A stretch of 18,889 nt of DNA, taken from positions 40,076-58,964 of the forward strand of contig DKVL01000073.1 of the NCBI GenBank assembly GCA_002491195.1, read 5' to 3'. The position numbers were made by a program, and so were the translations under genes. Positions 1 through 7,127 of the stretch are shown one piece after another (the first letter of the stretch is position 1; every line of letters begins with the position of its first letter). The notes beneath the pieces were generated by a model. It saw nothing but the letters and a program-made list of their open reading frames with translations, was not told the DNA's origin and did no database searches. This stretch comes from Lachnospiraceae bacterium UBA7179. Lineage in GTDB: Bacteria; Bacillota; Clostridia; Lachnospirales; Lachnospiraceae.

Positions 1-13
1 GTTCCAGTAACAG

Positions 14-55
14 GCAAAAATCCATGCAAAATTTGCTTCGCAAATGGATTTTTGC
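14..55. repeat. 12-bp perfect inverted repeat
   Basis: GCAAAAATCCAT (14-25) is the exact reverse complement of 44-55. A second hairpin, ATTTGC-TTC-GCAAAT (31-45), lies in the centre and shares two bases with the outer right arm, so the two folds compete slightly. There is no clean T-run after it, so it may be the end of a gene to the left, a leader structure or part of a dispersed repeat. The pairing is seen directly; the role is unknown. Confidence 0.6.
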
Positions 56-78
56 TTACAACCACTACGTTTTCGTAC

Positions 79-103
79 GGACTTAGCAGTAAATGCTAAG
101 TCC
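79..103. repeat. 10-bp perfect inverted repeat
   Basis: GGACTTAGCA (79-88) pairs exactly with TGCTAAGTCC (94-103) around a 5-nt loop. It follows the 14-55 inverted repeat closely and lies about 80 bases upstream of the putative promoter of the first regulator. No T-run follows, so a simple terminator is not well supported. Confidence 0.6.
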
Positions 104-156
104 TGTGTGAACAGCAGCGACAGTTTCTTACTTTTTTGTAACATTGCTGAATTGTA

Positions 157-185
157 TTTTCAGGTTATGAGAAAGGGGATATAAT
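157..185 (+). promoter_or_regulatory. Putative sigma-A promoter of the first two-component system
   Basis: A perfect TATAAT lies at 180-185, with TTTTCA (157-162, a 4/6 match to TTGACA) 17 bases upstream. Transcription would start near 192, leaving about 30 bases of leader before the chosen ATG at 224. There is no obvious operator. Confidence 0.5.
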
Positions 186-223
186 ATAGTTAGATACATA
201 TTAGAATGGAGTCAGCGATCAGG

Positions 224-922
224 ATGGATACAAAGTTAAGGATTATGATCATTGAGGATGATGCAGCGCTTGCGCGGGAAATTAGTCTGTTTCTTAAAAA
301 GTGGCAGTTTGAGACAGTCGTGGCAGAGCGGTTTGACGATATTTTGCAGGAATTTGTGGACAGGAGGCCGCAACTTGTTCTGATGGATGTCAACCTGCCC
401 TGCCACGATGGATTTTACTGGTGCAGTCAGATCAGACAGATCTCCAAAGTGCCGGTGATCTATATCAGCAGCCGCGACGATGACAGAGATAAGATCATGG
501 CGATCGCGCAGGGCGGCGATGACTATGTGGAGAAACCGCTTCGAATGGAGCTGCTGAAGGCAAAAATCGAGGCGATGATGCGACGGACTTACGAGTATAA
601 AGTGCGGGAACGTGTTCTCCTTGCGGAAGGGCTGTGTTTTGACTGTGCCGTGCAGAGTTTGTACTATTTCAGGCAATGTGCCAGGGAAGAGGAGGAGGTC
701 GATCTCACGAAATCGGAGCGGCGGCTTCTTTCGCGTCTGGTGGAGAACAGACCGGACGTCGTGACACGCGACGAGCTGATGATGGAGCTGTGGAATACAG
801 ACGAGTATGTCACAGACGCAGCGCTCACTACCATTATCAGCAGGTTGCGCACAAAGCTTAAGTCTGCGTGCGGCGAGGATGTAATATGCACCAAAAAGGG
901 ACAGGGATATTATATCAAATAA
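224..922 (+). CDS. OmpR-family response regulator, BceR-like
   Basis: DNA-binding regulator phosphorylated by a partner kinase. The receiver domain (about residues 5-118) has the acidic pair E11/D12, the phospho-acceptor D55 in LMDVNLP, and K104 in VEKPLR. The C-terminal half (about 130-232) is a winged-helix OmpR domain ending in a GQGYYIK wing. Length (232 aa) fits BceR/YxdJ-type regulators. I chose ATG 224 rather than the upstream in-frame ATG 206: GGAG (208-211) can serve only the later start, with a slightly long 12-nt spacer, and 206 would sit almost on the predicted mRNA 5' end. The next gene encodes a BceS-like kinase, so the pair very likely senses cell-wall-active peptides or envelope stress. 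No BceAB transporter is adjacent; one lies about 7.6 kb downstream. Confidence 0.9.
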   Translation: MDTKLRIMIIEDDAALAREISLFLKKWQFETVVAERFDDILQEFVDRRPQLVLMDVNLPCHDGFYWCSQIRQISKVPVIYISSRDDDRDKIMAIAQGGDDYVEKPLRMELLKAKIEAMMRRTYEYKVRERVLLAEGLCFDCAVQSLYYFRQCAREEEEVDLTKSERRLLSRLVENRPDVVTRDELMMELWNTDEYVTDAALTTIISRLRTKLKSACGEDVICTKKGQGYYIK

Positions 923-965
923 AATTGTGCGTAAATGATACGGAATAAGAAGGATATTTAAAGAA

Positions 966-1979
966 ATGATCTTGTTGAAATGGTTCAAAAGGAAATGGAA
1001 AACATATTTAACATTTTTTCTGTTAATGCTGAGTTTTAACCTGTATTTTCTATTTCTGATGTGGATGGCACAGGTGAAATATCTGCTGTATCTCGATTTG
1101 CTTTTGCTGGTGTTTCTGGCAGTTGTGGAAGGTATGGCTTTTTTTGATTTCTGGCGAAAGGAATGCAGGAAAAAGGTATTTTTGCAGGAGGACGATCTGA
1201 TCTGTGAGGCGTTTTCTGCTATGGAAGACCGGGAAATCTTTGAACACGACCGATTGATTCTGGAAAAGCGTCTCCAGGACAAGTTTGTGGAGAACTGCGA
1301 CCTGCAGGACTATGTGGCAAAGTGGTGTCATGAGTTTAAGATCCCGCTGTCAGCAGCATTGCTTATATCAGAGAAAATCAGGGACGCAGACGTCAGAACA
1401 GATATGAGGGAGCAGCTTGAGCGGATGAACTGGCAGATGAGCATGATGATGCAGGGATGCAGGCTGCAGAGCCCTCTGTTTGATATGCAGATCAGGCAGG
1501 TTCCACTCGAAAAGTGTGTCAGGGCATCGATCAGGAACAACCAGTTCTTTTTGATTCAGAAGAAATTTCAGATTGATATACAGACCAGTGACGTCGTTGT
1601 CTACACAGACGAGGTATGGCTTACCTATATTTTAGACCAGATCCTGAATAATGCAGTCAAGTATGCAAGGGCAGACGAGGAACATCATATCCGTTTTTGG
1701 GCGGAAAAAGCGTCCGAGCGCTTTGAAACGCTTTATGAGGAAGCCTGTGTGGTCAGGCTTTTTATTGAGGATAACGGAGAGGGAATCAGGGAAAGTGACA
1801 TCAGGCGCATTTTCGAGAAGGGTTACACAGGCAGCAACTATCACAATGGCAGGTACAAGTCGACCGGAATGGGGCTGTACATGGCGGACCAGATTGCAGG
1901 GAGGCTGGAGCACAGGATATCTGTCGAGAGCTGTTATGGGGAGTATACACGGTTTTGCGTTACGCTTCGGGGGAAGTAG
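966..1979 (+). CDS. Sensor histidine kinase, BceS-like (intramembrane-sensing)
   Basis: Membrane kinase of 337 aa for the preceding regulator. Two hydrophobic helices (about residues 14-34 and 38-58) are separated by only a few residues, so there is almost no extracellular sensor. This is the hallmark of BceS/BraS kinases, which depend on a partner transporter for sensing. The phospho-acceptor box is WCHEFKIPLSA with H122. The ATPase domain shows an N box (ILDQILNNAVKYA), G1 (IEDNGEGI), an F box (IFEKGYTG) and G2 (STGMGLYMADQI), so it appears catalytically intact. The start ATG follows AGAAGGA (947-953). The gene begins 43 bases after the regulator and is probably cotranscribed with it; no terminator is visible between them. 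Family assignment is firm; the ligand is unknown. Confidence 0.9.
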   Translation: MILLKWFKRKWKTYLTFFLLMLSFNLYFLFLMWMAQVKYLLYLDLLLLVFLAVVEGMAFFDFWRKECRKKVFLQEDDLICEAFSAMEDREIFEHDRLILEKRLQDKFVENCDLQDYVAKWCHEFKIPLSAALLISEKIRDADVRTDMREQLERMNWQMSMMMQGCRLQSPLFDMQIRQVPLEKCVRASIRNNQFFLIQKKFQIDIQTSDVVVYTDEVWLTYILDQILNNAVKYARADEEHHIRFWAEKASERFETLYEEACVVRLFIEDNGEGIRESDIRRIFEKGYTGSNYHNGRYKSTGMGLYMADQIAGRLEHRISVESCYGEYTRFCVTLRGK

Positions 1980-2007
1980 GTCCCAATTGATAATAATGCA
2001 AAAAATG

Positions 2008-2060
2008 TTGCAATTAGTATTTGTGCATGATAAAATAACTACACACATAGTTAACTACAA
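2008..2060 (+). promoter_or_regulatory. Promoter plus putative BlaI-type operator
   Basis: TTGCAA (2008-2013), a 17-base spacer and TAAAAT (2031-2036) form a good sigma-A promoter. Directly after the -10, covering the start point, are AACTACA (2037-2043), TAGTT (2048-2052) and a second AACTACA (2053-2059). They form a palindrome, TAGTTAACTA, at 2048-2057 and a spaced inverted repeat, AACTA-N6-TAGTT. BlaI/MecI/CopY-family repressors bind TACA-type half sites placed like this, so autorepression by the following gene is likely. The 10-mer TTAACTACAA (2051-2060) recurs before the lipoprotein gene. The motif is seen; repressor binding is inferred. Confidence 0.6.
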
Positions 2061-2095
2061 TAATAATTGATTAAAAAGAATCAGGGTGATTGCAT

Positions 2096-2494
2096 ATGGA
2101 ACAGGAAATACAAAACAAAACACAGGAAGCGTTGACGGAATGTGAAGTATTAGTGATGAAGGTGATCTGGGAGAGCGGCGAGGTGATGTCCGTACAGGAG
2201 ATCACTTCACGGATCAACCAGAAATACAAAAAAGACTGGAAACTGCAGACCGTATCCACGTTTTTGAGCCGCGCTGTGAGAAAAGGCTATCTGGAAATGA
2301 AGAGAAACGGGAGGTCTTTTGACTATTATCCATTGGTCACGGAGCAGGAATACGGCAGGCGCGAGATCGTGAAATGTGTCGATAACTGGGGCTGCGGCAG
2401 ACTTGGAAACCTGATTGCCGCGTTTGCGGAGACAGGGAAGCTGTCGGAGGAGGAGAAGGCGCATATAAGGAGGATGCTGGATGGTATGGATTAG
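2096..2494 (+). CDS. BlaI/MecI/CopY-family transcriptional repressor
   Basis: Winged-helix repressor of 132 aa, the usual length for the family. The N-terminal half (about residues 10-80) carries the typical sequence LTECEVLVMKVIWE, then MSVQEI and the recognition-helix region WKLQTVSTFLSRAVRKGYL, followed by the wing with the pattern RNGRSFDYYPLV. The C-terminal third is the helical dimerisation region that M56 proteases cleave to relieve repression. ATG 2096 is preferred over an in-frame TTG at 2090: AGGGTG (2083-2088) is spaced 7 bases from the ATG. The stop lies inside the next gene (14-base overlap), so the two are translationally coupled, the standard BlaI-BlaR1 arrangement. No beta-lactamase or PBP2a-like gene is present, so its regulon is something else. 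Confidence 0.92.
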   Translation: MEQEIQNKTQEALTECEVLVMKVIWESGEVMSVQEITSRINQKYKKDWKLQTVSTFLSRAVRKGYLEMKRNGRSFDYYPLVTEQEYGRREIVKCVDNWGCGRLGNLIAAFAETGKLSEEEKAHIRRMLDGMD

Positions 2495-3875
2495 ATTGTG
2501 GGTTTCGTGTATCGCATTTCTCTCTGTGGCAGGCGGTATCTCGTTTGGGATGACCAGGCTGGCAGGGAGTGTTCGGCGTGATGGAAATCCACTATTGCTG
2601 CAGGCGCTGCAGAAGCTGACACTGGTACTGTATTGGCTGCCGGTTCCATTTGCGTGTGTATGCATTCCGAGGATCTCCTTTGGCAAGAATGGATTTGGTG
2701 AGAATGGCATTAACGGGTACACTGGAGAGTTTGTGTGCTCGTCAGTTTCGTCGATGACAGTTGTTTTTAATTTGTTGGGAATGATCTGGCTGGCGGGATT
2801 TGTGTTGTCTGTAGTGTGGTCCGGGATGAAAATGTACAGGCTGACGAAATTGATGAAAGGAAATGTTCCGGTTCAGAATGCGCGTTACCTTGACATATTT
2901 GAAGCGTGCAGGAGACAGTCCGGCGCGGTCCGTGTGACATTCTGTCAGAATGACCTGCTTCATTCACCGATTACTGCAGGACTTGTCAGAAGGCAGATCG
3001 TTCTGCCGTTTGCGGACTATACCGACACAGAACTTTGGATGATATGTGAACATGAGCTTATGCATATCAGGAACAGAGACCTCCCATGGAGGATATTTGC
3101 TCTTGTGACCACCTGGATTCACTGGTTTAACCCGGCAGTCTATCTGCTTTTGGGAGATCTGGACTGTGTGCAGGAGATGATATGCGATCTGAGTATATCG
3201 ATCGATAATGCACATTATACGAAAAAAGAGTACGCTGCTTTTCTTGTGAAGCTCACAGATCAGGAGACTGTTAATGCATATACGCTTGCTTTAACGGAGA
3301 ATAAAAATCAAACGATAAGAAGGATTCAAAAAATGGTGGAAACCAAAAAATTCATGAAACCAAGAAAAGTGATGTTAGGACTGGGCGGCACATGCCTTGC
3401 AGTGCTGACAATGATTCCCACGATCGCAGTTTCCGCGGAAACTGCGAAGCTGCAGGAGGACTGGATGCGTGAGGAGGAGGTTGTGACGATTGTAGAACCG
3501 CAGAATCATTCTGATCCGTCTATAGAGGAGCATCGGCATGACGATGGAAGTGTGGTGGAGATTGATGGGAGTCAGGAGGCAAAATGCTATACAACGGAGG
3601 AGTTGTCACAGACAATCAACGCGAATACGAGGCATCTTTACGAGTATCGGAGGGTGGCAGCAGGGGATATGATTGTTGTTTTTACACTATGTGATGATAG
3701 TTCCATAAGATATAGTATGGGTATAAAGAACCAAGAGACGGGGGCTATATCCTCAATATCAGTATCAGGCAGAACATCTATGAATTTTATGGTTTCCGAG
3801 AGCGGAACATACACAACATTTGTTGAAAATAACAATGATTTTCCAATTAGGGTGTTTGAAATTGCAATCTATTAA
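2481..3875 (+). CDS. M56-family (BlaR1/MecR1-like) sensor metallopeptidase with short ectodomain
   Basis: Membrane zinc protease of 464 aa expected to inactivate the overlapping BlaI-like repressor when a signal is sensed. Hydrophobic segments lie near residues 5-25, 43-62, 92-115 and 297-318. The cytosolic protease domain has HELMH (191-195) followed by IRNRD, and a likely third zinc ligand E232 in the sequence QEMICD. True BlaR1/MecR1 proteins end in a roughly 250-aa penicillin-binding domain with an STxK serine. Here only about 145 residues follow the last helix: an acidic linker, then a beta-rich stretch (about 370-464). No STxK/SxN/KTG motif is seen in this part, so the ligand is probably not a beta-lactam bound covalently. 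AGGAGG (2468-2473) lies 7 bases before ATG 2481, inside the upstream gene. Confidence 0.88.
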   Translation: MVWIRLWVSCIAFLSVAGGISFGMTRLAGSVRRDGNPLLLQALQKLTLVLYWLPVPFACVCIPRISFGKNGFGENGINGYTGEFVCSSVSSMTVVFNLLGMIWLAGFVLSVVWSGMKMYRLTKLMKGNVPVQNARYLDIFEACRRQSGAVRVTFCQNDLLHSPITAGLVRRQIVLPFADYTDTELWMICEHELMHIRNRDLPWRIFALVTTWIHWFNPAVYLLLGDLDCVQEMICDLSISIDNAHYTKKEYAAFLVKLTDQETVNAYTLALTENKNQTIRRIQKMVETKKFMKPRKVMLGLGGTCLAVLTMIPTIAVSAETAKLQEDWMREEEVVTIVEPQNHSDPSIEEHRHDDGSVVEIDGSQEAKCYTTEELSQTINANTRHLYEYRRVAAGDMIVVFTLCDDSSIRYSMGIKNQETGAISSISVSGRTSMNFMVSESGTYTTFVENNNDFPIRVFEIAIY

Positions 3876-3887
3876 AGATGGTTTAAA

Positions 3888-3937
3888 GGGACATATGTTT
3901 CTTTAAATAGATATTTTTTAACTACAAATTTAGTAGG
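3888..3937 (+). promoter_or_regulatory. Weak promoter with second BlaI-type operator
   Basis: TTAACTACAA (3918-3927) repeats exactly the 10-mer on the blaI-like promoter (2051-2060). It is part of an imperfect palindrome, CTACAAATTTAGTAG (3922-3936). A weak promoter fits just upstream: GGGACA (3888-3893), 18 bases, TATTTT (3912-3917), so the motif would again sit directly after the -10. The same repressor probably controls the lipoprotein gene. The shared motif is seen; the promoter and binding are inferred. Confidence 0.5.
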
Positions 3938-3949
3938 AAGGTGATGCGT

Positions 3950-3961
3950 ATGAAGACATAG
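3950..3961 (+). other. Three-codon ORF (MKT stop) with strong ribosome site
   Basis: GGAAGGTGAT (3937-3946) is a strong Shine-Dalgarno sequence a few bases before ATG AAG ACA TAG. It lies in the leader of the lipoprotein gene, which has its own ribosome site (GTGAGGAAA, 4020-4028). It may be a minimal regulatory ORF, or the start of a small gene that has since decayed. No longer frame continues from it. Confidence 0.3.
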
Positions 3962-4033
3962 AGATCGCAGAACAGACACCTTGTAAACAGAGATTCGAAA
4001 CAATGATTTACAAGAGAAAGTGAGGAAATTATA

Positions 4034-5089
4034 ATGAATACAGAAAATAAAAAAAAGAGACAGGTATTACTAATCATTTTATTCTTGTTGTTATCTTTAT
4101 ATGGATGCGGCAGTCTGAACGCTGCAGAAATAAAGAATGAGCCAGAGACGGAGAACACGTCGATTCACGGCGCGGACACTGGGGAAAGTACACAGGAGGA
4201 TACGTTACCGGACGCCGATTGGGCAGTTATGGAGGGAATGCGGTATCTTCCTGATACTGCGGGAGAGGAGAATGGGCAGTGCATGCTTTTAAAAGGCAGG
4301 GGGCAAGGCGGGGATGAAGACATTAAGATCGGAGAAGACAACGATTTAGACCTTGTAGTAGAATGTCTCGTAAAGGATACCGATACGAGAAAGATGGCGG
4401 TCCAGATACTGGTTGACTATGAGCAGGTTCCGCTGATTGTCGATGGAGAGAGATATGACACCTATTATATCGAGTCAGAGGATAACGTTTCCGTCTCTAA
4501 GACGATCAAGCTGGATCTGGATCTTGACCGAAGCGTTGACCATAAAATTACAGCGTTGCTGATGAATGACCTGCAGGTTCACGCCTGCGACTCGGATCAG
4601 CGTATTCTGGACAACACATTAACCATTGACAGATTTTTGGTCTGTGATACCAAAAAGAACCAGCTGGCAGACCGCCAGACAGTGTATGAGATTCCGGACA
4701 GTGCATATGAGGATCAATTTGCGTCCATATTTCTGACACAGGATGAATCGGAACAGAAACGGGTAGTCTCCCAGGATATGATTCAGGCAAAACCAGGAGA
4801 AACGATCCGGCTCTATTATCATTTGGGAGGATTTACGAAAAGCGACGAGACGGTCGTTTGTGTAGACGTCGGGGAAAAGCAGACGAAAATTAACGGGAAG
4901 GATTATCTGTTATTTCATGAGGACTCACCGACCAAAATATTGTTTGGAAGTCTGGAACTGACAGCGCCGATGGAAGAGGGAAAATATGAGATTGCTGCAT
5001 GGGCAGTGAATAATCCCTACGGTGCGATCGAGGGGGGAATGCAGGTGTTCTACAGCGCGCCCAGACTCACGTTAAGTGTTGAAAAATAA
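4034..5089 (+). CDS. Predicted lipoprotein of unknown function
   Basis: A 351-aa exported protein. A Lys/Arg-rich N-terminus (NKKKRQ) and a hydrophobic core (residues 11-22) lead into the lipobox LYGC with the lipidated cysteine at C25. An acidic, Thr/Glu-rich linker follows (about 30-65). The remainder is beta-strand-rich and acidic and could form two Ig-like or similar sandwiches (roughly 70-205 and 225-345); I recognise no catalytic motif or named family. GTGAGGAAA ends 5 bases before the ATG. It follows the BlaI/M56 pair and carries the same operator-like 10-mer upstream, so it is plausibly the effector or accessory of that signalling pair, anchored outside the membrane where the M56 ectodomain lies. 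The lipoprotein call is firm; function is unknown. Confidence 0.8.
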   Translation: MNTENKKKRQVLLIILFLLLSLYGCGSLNAAEIKNEPETENTSIHGADTGESTQEDTLPDADWAVMEGMRYLPDTAGEENGQCMLLKGRGQGGDEDIKIGEDNDLDLVVECLVKDTDTRKMAVQILVDYEQVPLIVDGERYDTYYIESEDNVSVSKTIKLDLDLDRSVDHKITALLMNDLQVHACDSDQRILDNTLTIDRFLVCDTKKNQLADRQTVYEIPDSAYEDQFASIFLTQDESEQKRVVSQDMIQAKPGETIRLYYHLGGFTKSDETVVCVDVGEKQTKINGKDYLLFHEDSPTKILFGSLELTAPMEEGKYEIAAWAVNNPYGAIEGGMQVFYSAPRLTLSVEK

Positions 5090-5141
5090 CATCAGGAGTA
5101 TATCAGGCTGGGAAATGGATACGGTGTGATACAAAAAAGTG

Positions 5142-5169
5142 TAAAGGATATCATATGGCTGTCCGATAA
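5142..5169 (+). promoter_or_regulatory. Putative sigma-D (sigma-28, flagellar-type) promoter
   Basis: TAAA (5142-5145), 16 bases, then TCCGATAA (5162-5169). The consensus for flagellar sigma factors is TAAA-N14-16-GCCGATAA, so the -10 matches 7 of 8. The match lies 64 bases before the start codon of the next gene. An 8-bp inverted repeat, TCATATGG/CCATATGA (5151-5158/5171-5178), brackets the -10 element and might modulate it. Confidence 0.5.
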
Positions 5170-5233
5170 ACCATATGAGAGCGTTTCGCTGCTGTAAACG
5201 GATTTACAGAATATAAACAGGGAGGTTGAGCAT

Positions 5234-6688
5234 ATGCAGATACAATTTCATCAAACGAATCAATTGAATCATTTTCATAACCGTTTTGTAACAAATACTT
5301 ATCAATCGAATATGAATTCCTCTGCGCATTCGCGGCGCAGGATGTTGGAGTCGCAGGAACAGGCGAAGGAGACGGAAGCGGTAAAAGTCACCATTTCCGG
5401 CGAGGCGATGGCACTGGCAAGACAGGCGAAGGCGATGGAGCGGCAGGAGCAGGCAGCGAACCGGCTGTTCCAGTTCACGGATACGGATGCAGAAGCGACG
5501 CAGGAAGCGCTGGCAGATGACCAGGTTGGGGAATCTGACGAGCTCGTACAGCTGACAGACGAGGAGATTTTCGATGAATTGTTGAATCAGGTGAACATAT
5601 GGGGCGATAAATCATACGCCCTGCGCCATGATTTTAATCATAAGGAAACAGCCAGGATGGCGGAGCAGAGAGCGGCGGCGCTGACCGGGATGCAAAAGCT
5701 CGAGGAGATGCAGAAATCAGAGATCAGTAAATTGCAGAGAGAGGCGCAGAAAGCTGCGGAGCAGGCTTCCATACAGCAGGAGGAAATGAATAAAAAGAAC
5801 TCTGAACTGATCATGATGATTGAGAGTTTTGAAGATCAGGACGAGGATGAGGCAAAAGCAGCAGAGGATGGGAAGAACAAGGACGGCGATACCAACTCCA
5901 CAGGCAGTCTGATGGAAGGGGAACCCGTGGCGATGGCGGCAAAGGGTGAAATGGGTATGCTCGATACCATGAACGGAATGGACGCGTCGAGCACATTCCG
6001 GATCGAAGCCAGCGACCATTCTCTCAAAGCAGTTGAGGCGGAACGGAGAAATATCTACCGTGTGAATGACGCAGAAAACTTCACGATAAAAGAAAAGATA
6101 GAGTCCATGTCCTATTATGTCTGCACACTTGCCAACAATGAGGAAGTGAAGGCGTCTTTCATGGACCGGATCGAGGCGGCAGCAGATCCGGAGGCAAAGA
6201 AAAAGCTGCAGGCCATGATGGAGTACTTCGAGGGTATGGATATGAAGAACGGATACCATGACCTGGAGAAGGACAGAGAGTTTGCGCTGCAGGAGAGAAT
6301 CAATGTAAGAGACTTGCGGATTGCGCACCTTGGCAGCCGCCATCTCGTGATGGCAGAGCAGCAGAAGAAAGAGCTGCAGTCCCTTTTCGATGAGGACGAT
6401 ATCATGAGGGCGCAGGGCCAGGATGGCATCACCAGTCGCACGGAGGAGATCGCAGATCGTCTGCAGGATAAACTTGATGAGCGCGACCATATCGATGAGG
6501 ATACGACACCAGAGGAGGAGATTCGCGAGAAAGAGGAGCAGCAGGAAGAGGAGAATAAGAGCGAGGAGACAGGAAACGTTTTAACAGAAAAAGACCAGCC
6601 CGGCGAAACAGATATATGGAGCGATTCCATTCAGAGCCTGGTCGTGAATGCAAGGCGCATTGCAGAGATGAGAGGGATGTTGGCATAA
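5234..6688 (+). CDS. Unknown Glu/Gln/Ala-rich, probably coiled-coil cytoplasmic protein
   Basis: A 484-aa protein with no signal peptide or membrane helix. The N-terminus is Asn/His/Gln-rich (QTNQLNHFHNRF). It is followed by VKVTISGEAMALARQ (about residues 50-64), a short motif resembling the N-termini of many uncharacterised clostridial proteins and, loosely, flagellar anti-sigma and hook-associated proteins. Long charged helices follow (about 130-215 and 340-460), with a glutamate run near 425-450. GGGAGG (5220-5225) is spaced 8 bases from ATG 5234. A sigma-D-type promoter lies upstream and a strong terminator downstream, so it is a single-gene unit. A motility- or surface-related role is suggested only by the promoter. 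I do not recognise the family. Confidence 0.8.
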   Translation: MQIQFHQTNQLNHFHNRFVTNTYQSNMNSSAHSRRRMLESQEQAKETEAVKVTISGEAMALARQAKAMERQEQAANRLFQFTDTDAEATQEALADDQVGESDELVQLTDEEIFDELLNQVNIWGDKSYALRHDFNHKETARMAEQRAAALTGMQKLEEMQKSEISKLQREAQKAAEQASIQQEEMNKKNSELIMMIESFEDQDEDEAKAAEDGKNKDGDTNSTGSLMEGEPVAMAAKGEMGMLDTMNGMDASSTFRIEASDHSLKAVEAERRNIYRVNDAENFTIKEKIESMSYYVCTLANNEEVKASFMDRIEAAADPEAKKKLQAMMEYFEGMDMKNGYHDLEKDREFALQERINVRDLRIAHLGSRHLVMAEQQKKELQSLFDEDDIMRAQGQDGITSRTEEIADRLQDKLDERDHIDEDTTPEEEIREKEEQQEEENKSEETGNVLTEKDQPGETDIWSDSIQSLVVNARRIAEMRGMLA

Positions 6689-6741
6689 CCGGCATCATTG
6701 ATAAAAAAAGTTGCTGTTCAGACGCCCACCAAAGTAGTGGG

Positions 6742-6776
6742 AAAAATCCCCTGACCACGTCAGGGGATTTTTCTTT
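6742..6776 (+). terminator. Rho-independent terminator after the 5234-6688 gene
   Basis: A 14-bp perfect stem (6742-6755 with 6759-6772, loop CAC) with core CCCCTGAC/GTCAGGGG, running into TTTTTCTTT. It is a textbook terminator. Its stem core and CAC loop are almost identical to the hairpin at 7707-7737. Confidence 0.9.
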
Positions 6777-6778
6777 AC

Positions 6779-6807
6779 TTGCGTTCTTTGCACGGTTGAT
6801 ATAAAAT
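6779..6807 (+). promoter_or_regulatory. Putative sigma-A promoter of the retropepsin cassette
   Basis: TTGCGT (6779-6784), a 17-base spacer and TAAAAT (6802-6807), immediately after the terminator and about 40 bases before the first gene of the cassette. The two-gene unit therefore appears to have its own promoter. Confidence 0.5.
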
Positions 6808-6845
6808 ATAAAAAAGATATAAGACTTGGAAAGGAGAGTGACAAA

Positions 6846-7127
6846 ATGAATGATTTAGAGATCATAGACAGCGAAGAAGTGATATCCTGTACGGAAGCGG
6901 AACATAAATACAGACGATGCAAATTCTTGATGATCAATATCAAAAATTACAACAGTGACTGGCATGGAACTGTGTATGCAGTATCGAGGGCACCATCAAC
7001 CCTTGGAAATCTGGTTGAATTGGAGGATGCTTTTCAGGAAAAGGGGATACTAACGATAGTTGATGGTGAATATGCGCCATCTATTTTTGACAGCGTAGAA
7101 TTAGTTTGTACAAAGAGAGTGGATTAG
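6846..7127 (+). CDS. Small protein of unknown function, partner of retropepsin-like gene
   Basis: A 93-aa soluble protein with no signal or membrane segment. It contains CTEAEHKYRRCKFLMIN (two Cys, one His) and a DWHG motif near residues 38-41. No family is recognised. GGAGAG (6833-6838) lies 7 bases before the ATG. Its TAG stop directly abuts the ATG of the aspartic-protease gene (no gap), so the two are almost certainly cotranscribed and translationally coupled. That makes it a candidate substrate, chaperone or inhibitor of the protease. An RNA-guided or toxin-type role cannot be supported from sequence. Confidence 0.75.
   Translation: MNDLEIIDSEEVISCTEAEHKYRRCKFLMINIKNYNSDWHGTVYAVSRAPSTLGNLVELEDAFQEKGILTIVDGEYAPSIFDSVELVCTKRVD

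Noticed and set aside
236..1282. 348-aa minus-strand open frame
   Set aside because: It lies antisense to the response regulator and kinase, has a His/Arg/Ser-rich shadow composition, and no ribosome site or family motif.
1651..2070. 139-aa plus-strand frame running past the kinase end
   Set aside because: It overlaps the kinase ATPase domain out of frame, with no ribosome site; the kinase motifs are intact in the other frame, so it is not a frameshifted tail.
5717..6490. 257-aa minus-strand open frame
   Set aside because: Antisense to the Glu/Gln-rich gene; its Leu/Phe/Cys/His-rich composition is what the complement of GAG/CAG-rich coding DNA produces.
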